Both the position numbers and the translations under genes were made by a program. Of a stretch of 6,633 nt of DNA, positions 5,395-6,633 are shown one piece after another. The stretch spans positions 1 through 6,633 of the forward strand of contig VBCS01000129.1 in assembly GCA_005888955.1 (NCBI GenBank). The letters are read 5' to 3'. Within the stretch, counting starts at the first letter, position 1, and each line of letters opens with the position of its first letter. The DNA comes from Betaproteobacteria bacterium. GTDB lineage: Bacteria > Pseudomonadota > Gammaproteobacteria > Burkholderiales > Casimicrobiaceae. Under the pieces are notes generated by a model, which made no database searches, was not told where the DNA came from, and saw only the letters and a list, made by a program, of their open reading frames with translations.

Positions 5395-6633
5395 ATGGCC
5401 TCGCTCAATCCGATTAACGCTCCACCCGCGACGCCGGCCGCACCGGCAGACGGCGCCGCCGCGCGGACCGCGCGTACCCAGGACCGCCGCCTTCGACTGG
5501 AAGATATTCTGAAGCTGATGGTTGCCGAAGGCCTGGTGACCGCGGCGGATGCCGACCGGCTTGCCCGCTCGCGCACCCATCGCTTCGAGCATCCGCTGGA
5601 GATGATCGCCGATCAGAAGTGGCGGTCGTTATTGCCGCCACGCGCGCTCATGACGCTGGAGTGGTTGGTCGAATGGCTGGCCGGCAAGCTCGGCGTTCCC
5701 TACCACCACATCGATCCGCTGAAAATCGATCTGGTCGCGGTCACTAGCACGATGTCCAATGCCTATGCCGAGCGCTACCGCATTCTGCCGGTCGCGGTCG
5801 GCAACGGCGAGCTGACCGTAGCGACGAGCGAGCCTTTCGTGCGCGCCTGGGCGGAAGAGCTCGAGAAGATCCTGCACCTCAAGATAAAGCTCGTCTTCGC
5901 CAATCCCCCGGACATCAAGCGCTACCTGGGCGAGTTCTTCACCCTCGCGCGATCGATCAAGAAAGCTTCGGAGACCACGCGCGGCGAGGTCTCCCTCGTG
6001 CGCAACTTCGAGCAACTCGTCGAGCTGGGCCGGCACGGTCTACTCGATGCCAACGACCAGCACGTCGTACATATCGTCGACTGGCTGTGGCAGTACGCGT
6101 TCGAGCAGCGCGCGTCCGACATCCACATCGAGCCGCGTCGCGACGCCGGGATCGTGCGCTTCCGCATCGACGGCGTGCTGCATCAGGTCTACGCGATCCC
6201 GAATCCGGTGCTGCTCGCGATGACCAGCCGCATCAAGCTGCTTGCGCGCATGGAAATCGTCGAGAAGCGGCGGCCGCAGGACGGGCGGATCAAGACCGTA
6301 TCGCCGGAGGGCCAGGAGATCGAGCTGCGCATCTCGACCATGCCGACCGCTTACGGCGAGAAGATCGTGATGCGGATCTTCACGCCCGAGGTACTGATCC
6401 GCGATTTTCAGGAGCTGGGCTTTAGCACCGAAGACTACACGCGTTGGGACAAGATGATCCGCGAGCCCAACGGCATCATTCTCGTCACCGGCCCGACGGG
6501 CTCCGGCAAGACGACGACGCTGTACTCGACGATGAAGCAGCTCGCCACGCCCGAGGTCAACGTCTGCTCGGTCGAGGATCCGATCGAGATGATCGCACCC
6601 GAGTTCAACCAGATGCAGGTGCAGCCGACGCTC
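5395..6633 (+). CDS. GspE/PilB-family secretion ATPase, 3' end cut by the window
   Basis: The first 413 residues of a hexameric type II secretion/type IV pilus assembly ATPase; relatives run to about 570-600 residues. An Ala/Pro-rich leader (about 8-26) precedes an N-terminal MshEN/T2SSE-N-like region (about 30-200) with RYRILPVAVGNGELTVATSEP starting at Arg127. The N2 domain carries ASDIHIEP (240-247) and RRPQDGR (292-298), and the C-terminal AAA-type domain has Walker A GPTGSGKT (366-373) and the Asp-box SVEDPIE (E394, D395). Walker B, the His box and any CxxC zinc site would lie beyond the window. The enzyme uses ATP to drive pilin or pseudopilin assembly at the inner membrane. No pilin, GspF or other secretion gene is visible here. 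The segment before MshEN (EHPLEMIADQKW onwards) resembles a separate GspE/PulE-like type I associate with betaproteobacteria, so neither pilB nor gspE is assigned. ATG 5395 is supported by the -10 placement and the lack of an upstream family sequence. Confidence 0.92.
   Translation, partial: MASLNPINAPPATPAAPADGAAARTARTQDRRLRLEDILKLMVAEGLVTAADADRLARSRTHRFEHPLEMIADQKWRSLLPPRALMTLEWLVEWLAGKLGVPYHHIDPLKIDLVAVTSTMSNAYAERYRILPVAVGNGELTVATSEPFVRAWAEELEKILHLKIKLVFANPPDIKRYLGEFFTLARSIKKASETTRGEVSLVRNFEQLVELGRHGLLDANDQHVVHIVDWLWQYAFEQRASDIHIEPRRDAGIVRFRIDGVLHQVYAIPNPVLLAMTSRIKLLARMEIVEKRRPQDGRIKTVSPEGQEIELRISTMPTAYGEKIVMRIFTPEVLIRDFQELGFSTEDYTRWDKMIREPNGIILVTGPTGSGKTTTLYSTMKQLATPEVNVCSVEDPIEMIAPEFNQMQVQPTL

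Overview
The window is GC-rich (roughly two thirds G+C by eye) and densely coded. It looks like chromosomal DNA from a proteobacterium. Protein style, the GTAG-headed palindromic repeat and a PilB/GspE-like ATPase of a type I associate with betaproteobacteria point to Betaproteobacteria or a close relative. That placement is inference. I see no transposase, integrase, phage gene, CRISPR array, tRNA or rRNA.

Layout from left to right. (1) A ZitB/CzcD-type CDF zinc-efflux protein (78-986, +) converges, with a 10-bp gap, on a CorA-type Mg2+/Co2+ channel (997-1962, -). (2) A 155-bp divergent spacer follows. It holds a good corA promoter and Shine-Dalgarno on the minus strand, and on the plus strand an extended -10 element overlapped by an 8+8 bp perfect operator-like palindrome in front of an MFS drug/H+ antiporter-type permease (2118-3359, +). 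(3) After 91 bp comes a full-length nicotinate phosphoribosyltransferase, pncB (3451-4659, +). (4) pncB converges on a YmdB-type macro-domain ADP-ribose hydrolase (4736-5248, -). The gap is almost entirely an inverted pair of GTAG-headed REP hairpins, and the GTAG head of one supplies the macro gene's TAG stop codon. (5) A 146-bp divergent spacer with a cluster of CCCGGG palindromes separates the macro gene from a GspE/PilB-like secretion ATPase (5395 to the window end, +, 3' truncated).

Functionally there are three themes: metal ion homeostasis (CDF export, CorA import), NAD metabolism (PncB makes nicotinate mononucleotide for NAD salvage; macro-domain enzymes process ADP-ribose derivatives made from NAD), and membrane export (MFS; type II secretion/type IV pilus-like ATPase). 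The genes are mostly in convergent or divergent pairs rather than one operon, so co-function is only suggestive.

I do not see a clearly new multi-gene system. The most interesting signals are the REP pair that doubles as a stop codon, two divergent genes whose -10 hexamers both sit exactly six bases before ATG (predicted leaderless mRNAs), and the palindromic operator on the MFS promoter with no regulator gene in the window.
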